From the NCBI GenBank assembly GCA_963807385.1, contig CAWEBQ010000002.1, positions 1,178,001 to 1,242,000 of the forward strand: DNA of 64,000 bases, given 5' to 3'. Both the position numbers and the translations under genes were made by a program. This document shows positions 26,411 to 33,864 of this stretch, one piece after another; within the stretch, counting starts at the first letter, position 1, and every line of letters begins with the position of its first letter. The DNA comes from JBDTSW01 sp963807385. GTDB taxonomy: Bacteria > Actinomycetota > Thermoleophilia > Solirubrobacterales > 70-9. The notes beneath the pieces were generated by a model. It was not told where the DNA came from and searched no databases. It was given only the letters and a program-made list of their open reading frames with translations.

Positions 26411-27334
26411 TCAGGGCTTCAGCCGCGCCTTCGTGGTGACGCGTCCGCGGGCCGGCCGCGATGGGCCGCCCCCCAGGTCGCGCTCGAGGTCATCGAGCGC
26501 CTCCCGGAGCGCCTTTACGCGATGCGCGATCGCGGCCGCCGACTCGGCCGCGAGCGCCGCCTCGGCCTGAACCCCGCCCGCCTGGATGTCCTCGGCGCGC
26601 TGCTCGCGCTTGCGCTGCTGCTCGCTTTCGCGAACCTCCTCCATCGAGTTGATGATGATCGCCAGCAGGATGTTGATGACAAGGAACGAGGCGATGAGGA
26701 TGTAGCTGACGAAGAAGACCCACGAGGCCGGGTGGACCGCCTGCCCAGCGTCGAGGAACGTTGGCCAGTTCTCGAGCGTGAGCATTACGAAGAGGCTCAG
26801 CATCGCCTGGCCGATGTTCCCCCACTCGCTCGGGATCTGGTCGTGGAACAGGATCCAGCCGACCATCCCGTAGACGAACATCAGCATCAGCATCAGGACG
26901 ACCAGGCTGGAGATCGGCGGCAGGCTCCTGACCATCGCGCGGACGATCCCGCGGAGGTCGGGAAGGATCGTGACCAGCCGCAGCACCCGCAGCAGCCGGG
27001 CGAGCCGCAGCAGCGTGGCGTTCTGGCGAAGGCCGGGAATGAAGGCGGCGGTGATGACGACGAAGTCGAAGACGTTCCAGCCGTCCTTGAAGAAGTCCTG
27101 CGGCCGGCTCCCGTAGGCGGCGATCCGGATCACCAGCTCGACGACGAAGATCCCGATGAAGACACCGTCGAGGAGCGTGAGCGTCGAGCCGATCGAGCCC
27201 TCTATGCCCTCGTAGGTAGCGAGCCCGAGGGTCGCCGCGTTGGCGACGATGATGACCATGATGAAGTTCTGGAACGACGGGCTGTCCGCGATTCGCTTGC
27301 ATCTCGCCGGGATCGCCCCCATAACCAGCGGCAT
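26411..27334 (-). CDS. Bacterial voltage-gated sodium channel (NaVBac/NaChBac-like)
   Basis: 307 residues with one six-helix ion-channel domain. S4 (about 106-125) carries arginines every third residue (RLARLLRVLRL), giving voltage sensing. S5-pore-S6 follows, with the selectivity filter TLENW (Thr186-Trp190); the filter glutamate is the hallmark of Na+-selective bacterial channels (NaChBac has TLESW). S6 ends LLAIIINSMEEVRE, and a cytoplasmic C-terminal coiled coil (about 235-290) probably mediates tetramer assembly. The start is the first ATG; ATG 27322 is also possible. Divergent from the DUF5679 gene. Confidence 0.93.
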   Translation of the reverse strand: MPLVMGAIPARCKRIADSPSFQNFIMVIIVANAATLGLATYEGIEGSIGSTLTLLDGVFIGIFVVELVIRIAAYGSRPQDFFKDGWNVFDFVVITAAFIPGLRQNATLLRLARLLRVLRLVTILPDLRGIVRAMVRSLPPISSLVVLMLMLMFVYGMVGWILFHDQIPSEWGNIGQAMLSLFVMLTLENWPTFLDAGQAVHPASWVFFVSYILIASFLVINILLAIIINSMEEVRESEQQRKREQRAEDIQAGGVQAEAALAAESAAAIAHRVKALREALDDLERDLGGGPSRPARGRVTTKARLKP

Positions 27335-27468
27335 CCTGCCACGTCTCGCGGCCGTAGCCGCTGTACGCAGGATTGTGCCTATTCACACGAGGTTTGGTGC
27401 GTGCGTCCGCCGCAGGGGCTACGGTCGCTTGCAGGTTCAGTCACAAAGCACCGAGAGGAGTGCCTGCA

Positions 27469-27615
27469 ATGCCCGAGGGCTACTGCGTGAAGGAACGTAA
27501 GAAGGTCGAGATCAAGGACCCGACGCAGGTGACCATGAAGAATGGTCGCCCGGCGATCCAGGGCACGTGCCCTGACTGTGGTACGAAGATCTTCAAGATC
27601 GGGAAGCTCGACTAG
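27469..27615 (+). CDS. Small DUF5679-type zinc-ribbon-like protein
   Basis: 48 residues, preceded by GAGAGGAG. The sequence MPEGYCVKERKKVEIKD, then MKNGRPAIQGTCPDCGTKIF, has one Cys at the N-terminus and a CPDCG knuckle, and is the core of DUF5679, a small actinobacterial family. It may bind one zinc. Function unknown. An upstream in-frame start exists, but the ribosome binding site favours this one. Confidence 0.82.
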   Translation: MPEGYCVKERKKVEIKDPTQVTMKNGRPAIQGTCPDCGTKIFKIGKLD

Positions 27616-27638
27616 AGCCCCCCGCCAGGCCTCGGGCA

Positions 27639-27663
27639 GCCGCCGGCCACAGCGGTCGGCGGC
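27639..27663. terminator. Hairpin between convergent DUF5679 and HD-GYP genes
   Basis: A perfect 7-bp stem, GCCGCCG with CGGCGGC (27639-27645 with 27657-27663), closes an 11-base loop; the plus strand continues with CACCCGTTTCTCTTC, a short T-rich run. It lies 24 bp after the DUF5679 stop. Confidence 0.5.
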
Positions 27664-27709
27664 CACCCGTTTCTCTTCAGCTCCGCGAGGCGGGCGGCCC
27701 CGCGACCGC

Positions 27710-28885
27710 TCAGACGGTCGCCAGGCCGGACTGGCGTCGACCGTACAGGTAGCCGATAAGCGCCTCGACGACGTCGGCGTCGAATTGCGTGCCGGCATGA
27801 GCGTTGAGCTCCGCCATCGCGTCCGTATGTGACATGGCCTCGCGATAGGGCCGGTCGGAGACCATCGCGTGGTAGGCATCGCAGGCGAGGATGATCCGGG
27901 CACCGATCGGGATCTGGTCGCCGGCGAGCCCGTCGGGGTAGCCCCCGCCATCGACCCGCTCGTGCTCATGGCGCACTACGCGCGCGGCGGGACCGAGGCC
28001 GGGCATCGCGCGCAGGATCCGCTCGCCGATCGCCGGGTGCTGGCGCATGATCTCCCACTCTCGATCATCGAGCGGGCCGGGCTTGTGGAGGATCTCGTCG
28101 GGGATTCCGATCTTGCCGATGTCGTGAAGCAGGGCGGCGAGGCGCACGTTCTCGACCTGCTCGGCGGGCAGTGCGAGAGCCTCGGCGACGCGCGCGGTCA
28201 GATCGACGACCGACTCCGAGTGCTCGCCCGTGTAGCGGTCGCGCTCCTCGAGAGCCTGGGCCAGCGCCATCGCGACATCGGCCCCGCCGGCGTAGGACTC
28301 CGCATCGCCGTCCTCTCCCGTGAACGACGAGATCCGGCCTCCCCCCGCCTGACGGGAACGCTCCAGCGCAGTCCGGGCGGCGGCGAGGAGCGCCTCAACA
28401 CTGCGCCCCGGCACCGCCTCCGCGACGCCGATCGACGCCGACATCCCGCGAACCTCCGCGGTCCGGAGCTCCTCAAGGGCGACGAGCACGCTGCCCAGCA
28501 GCTTCTCCGCGGAACTCGCGTGCATGTCCGCGAGACGGACGGCGAACGAGTCCGCTCCGATTCTGCAGACCAGGCCACCGGTGTGCCCGGCGAGCATCTC
28601 CGCGGCGACGGCGAGAACCCGGTCACCCGCCGCGAAGCCGACCCGCAGGTTCAGCCGGGAGAAACCGTCGAGGTCGATCAGCGCAACGCTCATCGGGCGG
28701 CCGGCCCGCTGCGCCTGCCGCATGTCCATCTCCAGCTGCGTCCGGAAGGCGGGAAGCGTGAGGGCGGCGGGCGCGACCGGATCGCGCAGCGCACGGCGTG
28801 AGAGCTCTGCCTCCAGCTCGCCGACCCGCCGCTGGGCAGCGCTCAGCCTCTCGGCCAGCGTGGTCCGATCACGGGAAGCAAGCAC
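27710..28885 (-). CDS. Degenerate GGDEF plus HD-GYP domain protein
   Basis: About 391 residues from GTG 28885 (the upstream in-frame start at 28984 would overlap the previous gene). A short coiled coil (SAAQRRVGELEAELSRRAL) is followed by a GGDEF-type domain in which the signature is RIGADSF instead of GGDEF, so cyclase activity is unlikely. The HD-GYP domain is intact: LLHDIGKIGIPDEILHKPG, then HPAIGERIL, HEHERVDGGGYPDGL and CDAYHAMVSDRPYREA. HD-GYP domains hydrolyse cyclic di-GMP, so the protein probably lowers c-di-GMP, with the degenerate GGDEF as a possible GTP-binding regulator. Confidence 0.9.
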   Translation of the reverse strand: MLASRDRTTLAERLSAAQRRVGELEAELSRRALRDPVAPAALTLPAFRTQLEMDMRQAQRAGRPMSVALIDLDGFSRLNLRVGFAAGDRVLAVAAEMLAGHTGGLVCRIGADSFAVRLADMHASSAEKLLGSVLVALEELRTAEVRGMSASIGVAEAVPGRSVEALLAAARTALERSRQAGGGRISSFTGEDGDAESYAGGADVAMALAQALEERDRYTGEHSESVVDLTARVAEALALPAEQVENVRLAALLHDIGKIGIPDEILHKPGPLDDREWEIMRQHPAIGERILRAMPGLGPAARVVRHEHERVDGGGYPDGLAGDQIPIGARIILACDAYHAMVSDRPYREAMSHTDAMAELNAHAGTQFDADVVEALIGYLYGRRQSGLATV

Positions 28886-28931
28886 CGTGCTTTGCCTATC
28901 GGCCGCGCCCGGTGCGGACTTTAGGCGTGGG

Positions 28932-30410
28932 TCAGGCGCCGTCGGAGAATCGAGTCGCGCCGCCGAGAACGCCGACGTACGCAACGCCCGAAGGAGCCAG
29001 CGAGACCGGCGCGTAGTTGTTGTTGTAACCGAGGCCGCTGCCGGCCAGCCGGCGGAACACCGTCTCGCCTGACCGGAAGTCGATCGCGGTCAGATACCAC
29101 GCCTCGTGCTCCGCCGGGAACGTGTAGGTGTAAACCAGGCCCGCGCCCAGGGAGAGCTTCGGCACCACCGAGGGCGAGCGCTCCTCGCTCTCCCACACCG
29201 TCCGGCAACCCTGGCCGTCGCGATCGACGTCGACCCGGGTCAGCCCCGGCTGGATCGCCTCGCCCCCGCCCTCGACCTCGGGGATCGAGTAGCCGTAGTT
29301 GTTCTCGGTCACGATCGAGCGGCCGATGGCGATCAGCGACTGATCGGTGGCCGATGCTCCGGCCTCGAAGACCGGTTCGCGGCAGACGATGCGGCCCCGA
29401 GCGGGGCGCTTCGAGCGGCGCATCACGACGACCTGCATCGGGTCGGCGTTGTCGGTGATCGCCACCCAGCGCCCTCCGCCCATCAGCGTCGGCGTGGTCC
29501 CGGACCCGGCCTGCGTCTGGCCCGGCTTGATGGTTCCGACGTTGCGGTACGCCTTGCGCCAGATGACGCGGACCTTGCCGCGCCTGGCCCGCAGGCGGTA
29601 GAGCGCACGGTCGGTGACCATGTACACGCTTCCGCGCTCGTCGACCATGAACGAGTTGCCGTTGTGCTCGCCGAGGTCGCGGATGTGGATCGCCCCCGTC
29701 CGGCGCCCGATGAAGCCCGCGACACCCTGCGTCGTGGCGAACCACAGTCGGCCGCGCCAGTCGGGCAACGCCGAGATAATCTTGTCGTCGGCCGCGAGGT
29801 GCCCCGAGAGGTCGATGTCCCGCTCGATCTGGAGTCCGGGCCCGGCCGTCTGGCCGATGACGTAGATATGCCGGGTGGTCGTGGGGGTGACCATCCGGTC
29901 CTTGTCGTCGAGGTAGAAGTAGCCGCCGCCGGAGAAGTCGGTGAGCGGGTTCGAGCCCCCGCTCGGTTGCCGCGGCGGCAGGGCCAGCGTCGCGAGCGGG
30001 GCCAGTGTGTCGGGGTCGAGGATCGCCGCGACCGGTCGGTCGAGCCCGACGCAGACGGTGACGATCCGCCCCTGCGAGTCGAACGTGATCGACGCGCACT
30101 CTCGGAAGAAGAGCGTCGACGCGCTGGAGGTCTCCGCGCCCAGCGGGCCCCGCCAACGGTAGGTGTCGGTCTGCCAGCCATCGTTGTGGAGGTTGGAGCG
30201 GCCGTTGGGCGCCATGAACGGGTGGCGGGGCACTCGCTTCGCGTCGATCCGGTGCGGCTCCGCGACCTCACCCTCGAACTCGGGGGCGGTGGTGAGCGGG
30301 TCCGGGATGGGAAGCACCGGAGCGCCGGCGACCTGGGCCCGGGCAGCGGGGGTCGCCAGCAGCATCACGGCGGACACCATGAGCGCCGGAATCCACGTCC
30401 GTGTCCCCAT
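28932..30410 (-). CDS. Secreted beta-propeller-like protein, unknown function
   Basis: About 492 residues from ATG 30410 (ATG 30419 gives three more residues). The signal peptide is TWIPALMVSAVMLLATPAARA. The mature part contains repeated propeller-style blades (GRIVTVCVGLDRPVAAILD, DWRGRLWFATTQGVAGFIG, GSVYMVTDRALYRLRA, GETVFRRLAGSG), as in PQQ-like or SMP-30-like proteins. I see no catalytic signature. Resembles uncharacterised actinobacterial secreted proteins. Confidence 0.75.
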   Translation of the reverse strand: MGTRTWIPALMVSAVMLLATPAARAQVAGAPVLPIPDPLTTAPEFEGEVAEPHRIDAKRVPRHPFMAPNGRSNLHNDGWQTDTYRWRGPLGAETSSASTLFFRECASITFDSQGRIVTVCVGLDRPVAAILDPDTLAPLATLALPPRQPSGGSNPLTDFSGGGYFYLDDKDRMVTPTTTRHIYVIGQTAGPGLQIERDIDLSGHLAADDKIISALPDWRGRLWFATTQGVAGFIGRRTGAIHIRDLGEHNGNSFMVDERGSVYMVTDRALYRLRARRGKVRVIWRKAYRNVGTIKPGQTQAGSGTTPTLMGGGRWVAITDNADPMQVVVMRRSKRPARGRIVCREPVFEAGASATDQSLIAIGRSIVTENNYGYSIPEVEGGGEAIQPGLTRVDVDRDGQGCRTVWESEERSPSVVPKLSLGAGLVYTYTFPAEHEAWYLTAIDFRSGETVFRRLAGSGLGYNNNYAPVSLAPSGVAYVGVLGGATRFSDGA

Positions 30411-30506
30411 ACAGCGCATCCGGCCGCAGCCTAGCGCTGTGCGAGGGGCGTTGTGCCGGTTCGCCCAACGGCCCACTGCGCGGCTGATCGGTGGAAGAAT
30501 GCTCCC

Positions 30507-30920
30507 GTGGCCAGCTCTCAGAAGCCGCTCGAGTTGATCCTCGCCCGCAATCTGCTGACGAGCATCTCGACGCCGGCGTTCCTCCTCGACGAGAATTCGC
30601 ACCTGGTCTTCTACAACGAGTCGGCCGGGGCCCTGCTCGGCATCTCCTTCGAGGAGACCGGGCGCATGGACCCGCAGGAGTGGACCGGCAGCTTCGGCCC
30701 CTTCGACGCCGACGGCAACCCGATCACGGTCGAGGAGCTGGACATCACCCGCGCGCTGATCGCAGGTCGTCCGGCCCACTCGAAGTTCCGCATCCGCTCC
30801 GCCAAGGGAACCGAGCACGGCATCGAGGCGGCGGCCTTCCCGATCATCGCCTCGGAGGCCGGATCCTCGGGGGCGATGATCTTCTTCTGGCCGCTCGAGG
30901 GGAACGGGGCGAACGCTTGA
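30507..30920 (+). CDS. PAS domain protein
   Basis: 137 residues from GTG 30507. A single PAS domain: LLTSISTPAFLLDENSHLVFYNESAGALLG is the PAS N-cap and core, followed by FGPFDADGNPITVEELDITRAL and a PAC-like strand segment. No kinase, GGDEF or DNA-binding domain is attached. The TGA overlaps the TTG start of a metallo-beta-lactamase-fold hydrolase, so the pair is translationally coupled and the PAS protein may regulate that enzyme; ligand unknown. Confidence 0.87.
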   Translation: MASSQKPLELILARNLLTSISTPAFLLDENSHLVFYNESAGALLGISFEETGRMDPQEWTGSFGPFDADGNPITVEELDITRALIAGRPAHSKFRIRSAKGTEHGIEAAAFPIIASEAGSSGAMIFFWPLEGNGANA

Positions 30921-31837
30921 AGGCCAAGGTCTGGGGCGCGCGCGGGTCGGTCCCGGCACCGGGCCCGGAGATGAACCGCTACGGCGGGAACACCTCCTGT
31001 GTGCAGGTCACCCTCGATAGCGGCGAGGAACTGATCCTCGACGCCGGCACCGGGATCCGCACCCTCGGGCTCAGCCTGATGAACGCGCCCAAGGTGAACA
31101 TCCTGCTCACCCACCTGCACCTCGACCACATCCAGGGGCTGATGTTCTTCCCGCCCTGCTTCCAGGAGGACTCCTCGATCACCATCTGGGGCCCTGCCTC
31201 CCCCGAGGCCTCGCTGGAGGACCGGATCGCCCGGTACATCTCCGCGCCGCTGTCCCCCGTCGAGGTTCGCGAGCTTCCCTGCGACGTGGCGTTCCGGGAC
31301 ACGCCGCCTTCGGAGTGGACGATCGGCACCGCCACCGTGCGAGCCGAAGCGGTCACCCACCGCGGTCCGACCCTGGGCTACCGGATCACGGAGGGCGATA
31401 CCTCCCTGTGTTACATCCCGGATCACGAGCCGGCGCTCGGCGCGTCGCTGGACGATCTCGACCCCGAGTGGATCTCGGGCTTCGACCTCGCCCGAGATGC
31501 GGATCTCCTGATCCACGACTGCCAGTACGCCGACGACGAGTACGCCCAGCACGTGGGCTGGGGGCACTCCGCACTCGGCGACACCGTCACCTTCGCCCGA
31601 CGCGTGGGGGCGAAGCGGGTGCTGCTGTTTCACCACGACCCTCTGCACGACGATGAGTGCCTGGACCGGCTTGGCGCCGCGGCGACCGCGTGCTTCACCG
31701 AGGCGGGGAGCGCCGCCGGGGACATCCTCATGGCGCAGGAGGGCACGGAGCTCGACGTGGGCGACTCCGACGCGCCCCCAGGCACGGAAGTGACCGCTCG
31801 TACAAGCGCGGCCGCCGAAGTCTCGACACCCGGATAA
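30917..31837 (+). CDS. Metallo-beta-lactamase-fold hydrolase
   Basis: 306 residues from TTG 30917, the start giving the family N-terminus LKAKVWGARGSVPAPGPEM and GGNTSCVQVT. The metal motif is LLTHLHLDHIQGL (HxHxDH), with later ligands in AVTHRGPTLGYRI, YIPDHEP, DLLIHDCQYADDEY and LFHHDPLHDDE. This arrangement is that of the class carrying WGARGS, which includes cyclic-nucleotide phosphodiesterases and MBL-fold response-regulator-linked hydrolases. It probably cleaves a phosphodiester. The C-terminal 40 residues are low complexity. Coupled to the PAS gene by a 4-bp overlap. Confidence 0.9.
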   Translation: MKAKVWGARGSVPAPGPEMNRYGGNTSCVQVTLDSGEELILDAGTGIRTLGLSLMNAPKVNILLTHLHLDHIQGLMFFPPCFQEDSSITIWGPASPEASLEDRIARYISAPLSPVEVRELPCDVAFRDTPPSEWTIGTATVRAEAVTHRGPTLGYRITEGDTSLCYIPDHEPALGASLDDLDPEWISGFDLARDADLLIHDCQYADDEYAQHVGWGHSALGDTVTFARRVGAKRVLLFHHDPLHDDECLDRLGAAATACFTEAGSAAGDILMAQEGTELDVGDSDAPPGTEVTARTSAAAEVSTPG

Positions 31838-31865
31838 GGAAGGTAGACACCGCCGCCCCTACGGT

Positions 31866-31892
31866 CGGTCGCGTTCCGTGTACCCGCGACCG
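31866..31892 (+). promoter_or_regulatory. Leader hairpin before the ammonium transporter gene
   Basis: A perfect 8-bp stem, CGGTCGCG with CGCGACCG (31866-31873 with 31885-31892), closes an 11-base loop and ends about 40 bp before the amt start. It could be a terminator for the upstream hydrolase gene or a leader element of amt. Its sequence matches no riboswitch that I know. Confidence 0.4.
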
Positions 31893-31931
31893 TCGGTGGT
31901 GATCCGCCGCCGGGCAAGGAGGACAATTCAG

Positions 31932-33404
31932 ATGAGAAAGAGGCTCAGCCTCGGAGTCGCCTTGGCGGCCGGAGCGCTTCTGGCGATGCCAGGCGCTGCG
32001 TTCGCCCAAGGAGGCCTGGGGGCGGTAAAGACCGAGCTCGACATGACCTGGGTGATGCTGGCGACGGTCCTTGTCCTGCTGATGCAGGCCGGCTTCATGT
32101 TCCTCGAGATCGGATTCTCGAGGCGCAAGAACGTCGGCACGGGCGTGGCCAAGATCCTGATCAACCTCGGCGTGCTGTCGCTCGCCTGGTGGATGTTCGG
32201 GCAGGGCATCAACGGCCCCGGAAACTCGATCATCGGGACGGACGGGTTCTTCTACCACTTCGGACAGGACCTGGATGGAAGCCTCGTCGGCGGAGTCGAT
32301 GTCGGGTTCATGCTCTACGGCATGGTGTTCGCAGCGGTCTCGCTGGCGATCGTCTGGGGCACGACGCTCGAGCGGATCAAGTTCGGTGTCTATGCGATCT
32401 ACGCCCTTGTGTTCGGTGCGGTGATCTATCCGATCATCGCCCACGCGGTCTGGTCCGGCGACGGGCTGCTGGATGACATCGGCGGCAAGGAGGTCCTTGA
32501 CTTCGCCGGCTCATCGGTGGTCCACCTCACCGGCGCCACCGGCGCCCTTGCGATCCTGCTGCTCCTCGGCGCGCGCGCGGGCAAGTACGGAGGAGACGGC
32601 AAGCCGAGGGCGATCCCGGGGCACTCGATGCCACTGGTCGGACTCGGCGTGTTCCTGCTCTGGGTCGGCTGGTACGGATTCAACGCCGGCTCCACGTTCA
32701 CCACGGCGGACGTGTTCTTCGCCGAGGTCGCGCTCAACACGCAGTTGGCGGCAGCCGCAGGCGTGATCGGCGCGCTCCTGGTCGTGTACATGAAGACCAA
32801 GGCCATTGATGTCGGCATGGCCGGCAACGGGGCGATTGCCGCCCTGGTGGGAATCACCGCCGGCTGTGGCTACGTCGAAACGTGGGCGGCGCCGATCATT
32901 GGCTTCATCGCCGGCGTGATCGTCGTCTACAGCGTCATCTTCATCGAGAAGTACCTCGATGACCCGGTTGGCGCGCTGTCGGCCCACGGCATCGCCGGGA
33001 TCTGGGGCACGCTCGCCGTGGGGATCTTCGGATCCGCCCGGCTCGTGGGCGACACCGCCAGCCCCGGCATCTGGTACGGCATCACCGATGGAGACGTCTC
33101 GTTCAGCTCCACGCTGGGTCAGCTCGGCGTGCAGGCGGTGGGCGTGGTCACCATCTTCACAGCCGTTCTGGTGATGTCGCTGGCCACGTTCTGGGTGATC
33201 AAGCAGGTCATGGGCCTCCGCGTCCCCGAGACGGAAGAGCTCGCGGGCCTGGACATCTCCTCGCACGGGATGTACGGGTACCCCGAGGACTTCATCTCGA
33301 TAGAGGAGTACCCGGCCGCCGACGGCTACGAGCCACACGTGGCCGGCACCCCGGTCGGACCCACCGCCGTCGCGATGACCGCCCAGCCCCCGACGAGTGC
33401 GTAA
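31932..33404 (+). CDS. amt: Ammonium transporter (Amt family)
   Basis: 490 residues from ATG 31932, with AAGGAGG 9 bases upstream. A signal peptide (GVALAAGALLAMPGAAFA) precedes the eleven-helix Amt channel: TWVMLATVLVLLMQAGFMFLE, DFAGSSVVHLTGATGALAIL (containing the first pore His), GVFLLWVGWYGFNAGS and LSAHGIAGIWGTLAVGIFG (second pore His region). It conducts ammonia/ammonium across the membrane. The soluble C-terminal tail is longer than in E. coli AmtB and may bind the PII protein encoded 16 bp downstream. Confidence 0.96.
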   Translation: MRKRLSLGVALAAGALLAMPGAAFAQGGLGAVKTELDMTWVMLATVLVLLMQAGFMFLEIGFSRRKNVGTGVAKILINLGVLSLAWWMFGQGINGPGNSIIGTDGFFYHFGQDLDGSLVGGVDVGFMLYGMVFAAVSLAIVWGTTLERIKFGVYAIYALVFGAVIYPIIAHAVWSGDGLLDDIGGKEVLDFAGSSVVHLTGATGALAILLLLGARAGKYGGDGKPRAIPGHSMPLVGLGVFLLWVGWYGFNAGSTFTTADVFFAEVALNTQLAAAAGVIGALLVVYMKTKAIDVGMAGNGAIAALVGITAGCGYVETWAAPIIGFIAGVIVVYSVIFIEKYLDDPVGALSAHGIAGIWGTLAVGIFGSARLVGDTASPGIWYGITDGDVSFSSTLGQLGVQAVGVVTIFTAVLVMSLATFWVIKQVMGLRVPETEELAGLDISSHGMYGYPEDFISIEEYPAADGYEPHVAGTPVGPTAVAMTAQPPTSA

Positions 33405-33420
33405 GGAGGAGGTGAGCTAG

Positions 33421-33789
33421 ATGAAGAAGATCGAAGCGTTCATCCGTCACGAGGCGTTCGAGCCGATCCGGGCCGAGCTGCTCGACAAGGGGTTTCCCTC
33501 ACTGTCGATATGCGAGGCGAAGGGATCGGGACGCCAGAAGGGCGTGGTTGAGCATTACCGCGGATCAACCCTCACGGTCAACGTACGTCCGAAGTTGAAG
33601 ATCGAGGTCGTGGTCGAGGACAAGGACAAGTCCCTGGTGGTCGAGACCATCCTCAAGCACGCGAGGACCGGCGACGTCGGAGACGGGAAGATCTTCGTCC
33701 TGCCCGTCGAGGAGGCCATCCGGATCCGAACGGGCGAGGAGGGCGACCTGATCCTCCAGGCCCACACCGAGGCGGAGATCCCCACCTAG
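33421..33789 (+). CDS. glnK: PII signal-transduction protein (GlnB/GlnK family)
   Basis: 122 residues. PII core MKKIEAFIRHEAFEPIRAEL, T-loop GSGRQKGVVEHYRGSTLTVN, B-loop THARTGDVGDGKIF-like segment (KHARTGDVGDGKIFVLPVEE) and C-loop IRIRTGEEG are all present. PII senses 2-oxoglutarate and ATP/ADP and plugs Amt. Position 51, which is the Tyr that is uridylylated in E. coli and adenylylated in actinobacteria, is Leu here (the YRGSTL segment places Tyr at 46 and Leu at 51). Modification at that site is therefore impossible, leaving effector binding as the likely control. AAGGAGGAGG lies before the start, and the gene is in an operon with amt. Confidence 0.95.
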   Translation: MKKIEAFIRHEAFEPIRAELLDKGFPSLSICEAKGSGRQKGVVEHYRGSTLTVNVRPKLKIEVVVEDKDKSLVVETILKHARTGDVGDGKIFVLPVEEAIRIRTGEEGDLILQAHTEAEIPT

Positions 33790-33808
33790 ACGGTCAACCC
33801 GACGGGCA

Positions 33809-33841
33809 CGAGGGCCGGGGCACGGACCGCCTCGGCCCTCG
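33809..33841. terminator. Bidirectional hairpin between PII and coiled-coil genes
   Basis: A perfect 9-bp stem, CGAGGGCCG with CGGCCCTCG (33809-33817 with 33833-33841), closes a 15-base loop. It lies 20 bp after the PII stop and 24 bp before the stop of the convergent coiled-coil gene, where a shared terminator is expected. No T-run. Confidence 0.6.
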
Positions 33842-33864
33842 GTCGTTCAGGACTGCCCAGCGGC

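Noticed and set aside
29948..29958. GGTTCGAGCCC, resembling a tRNA T-loop
   Set aside because: It lies inside the coding sequence of the secreted propeller-like protein and no cloverleaf arms fit around it.
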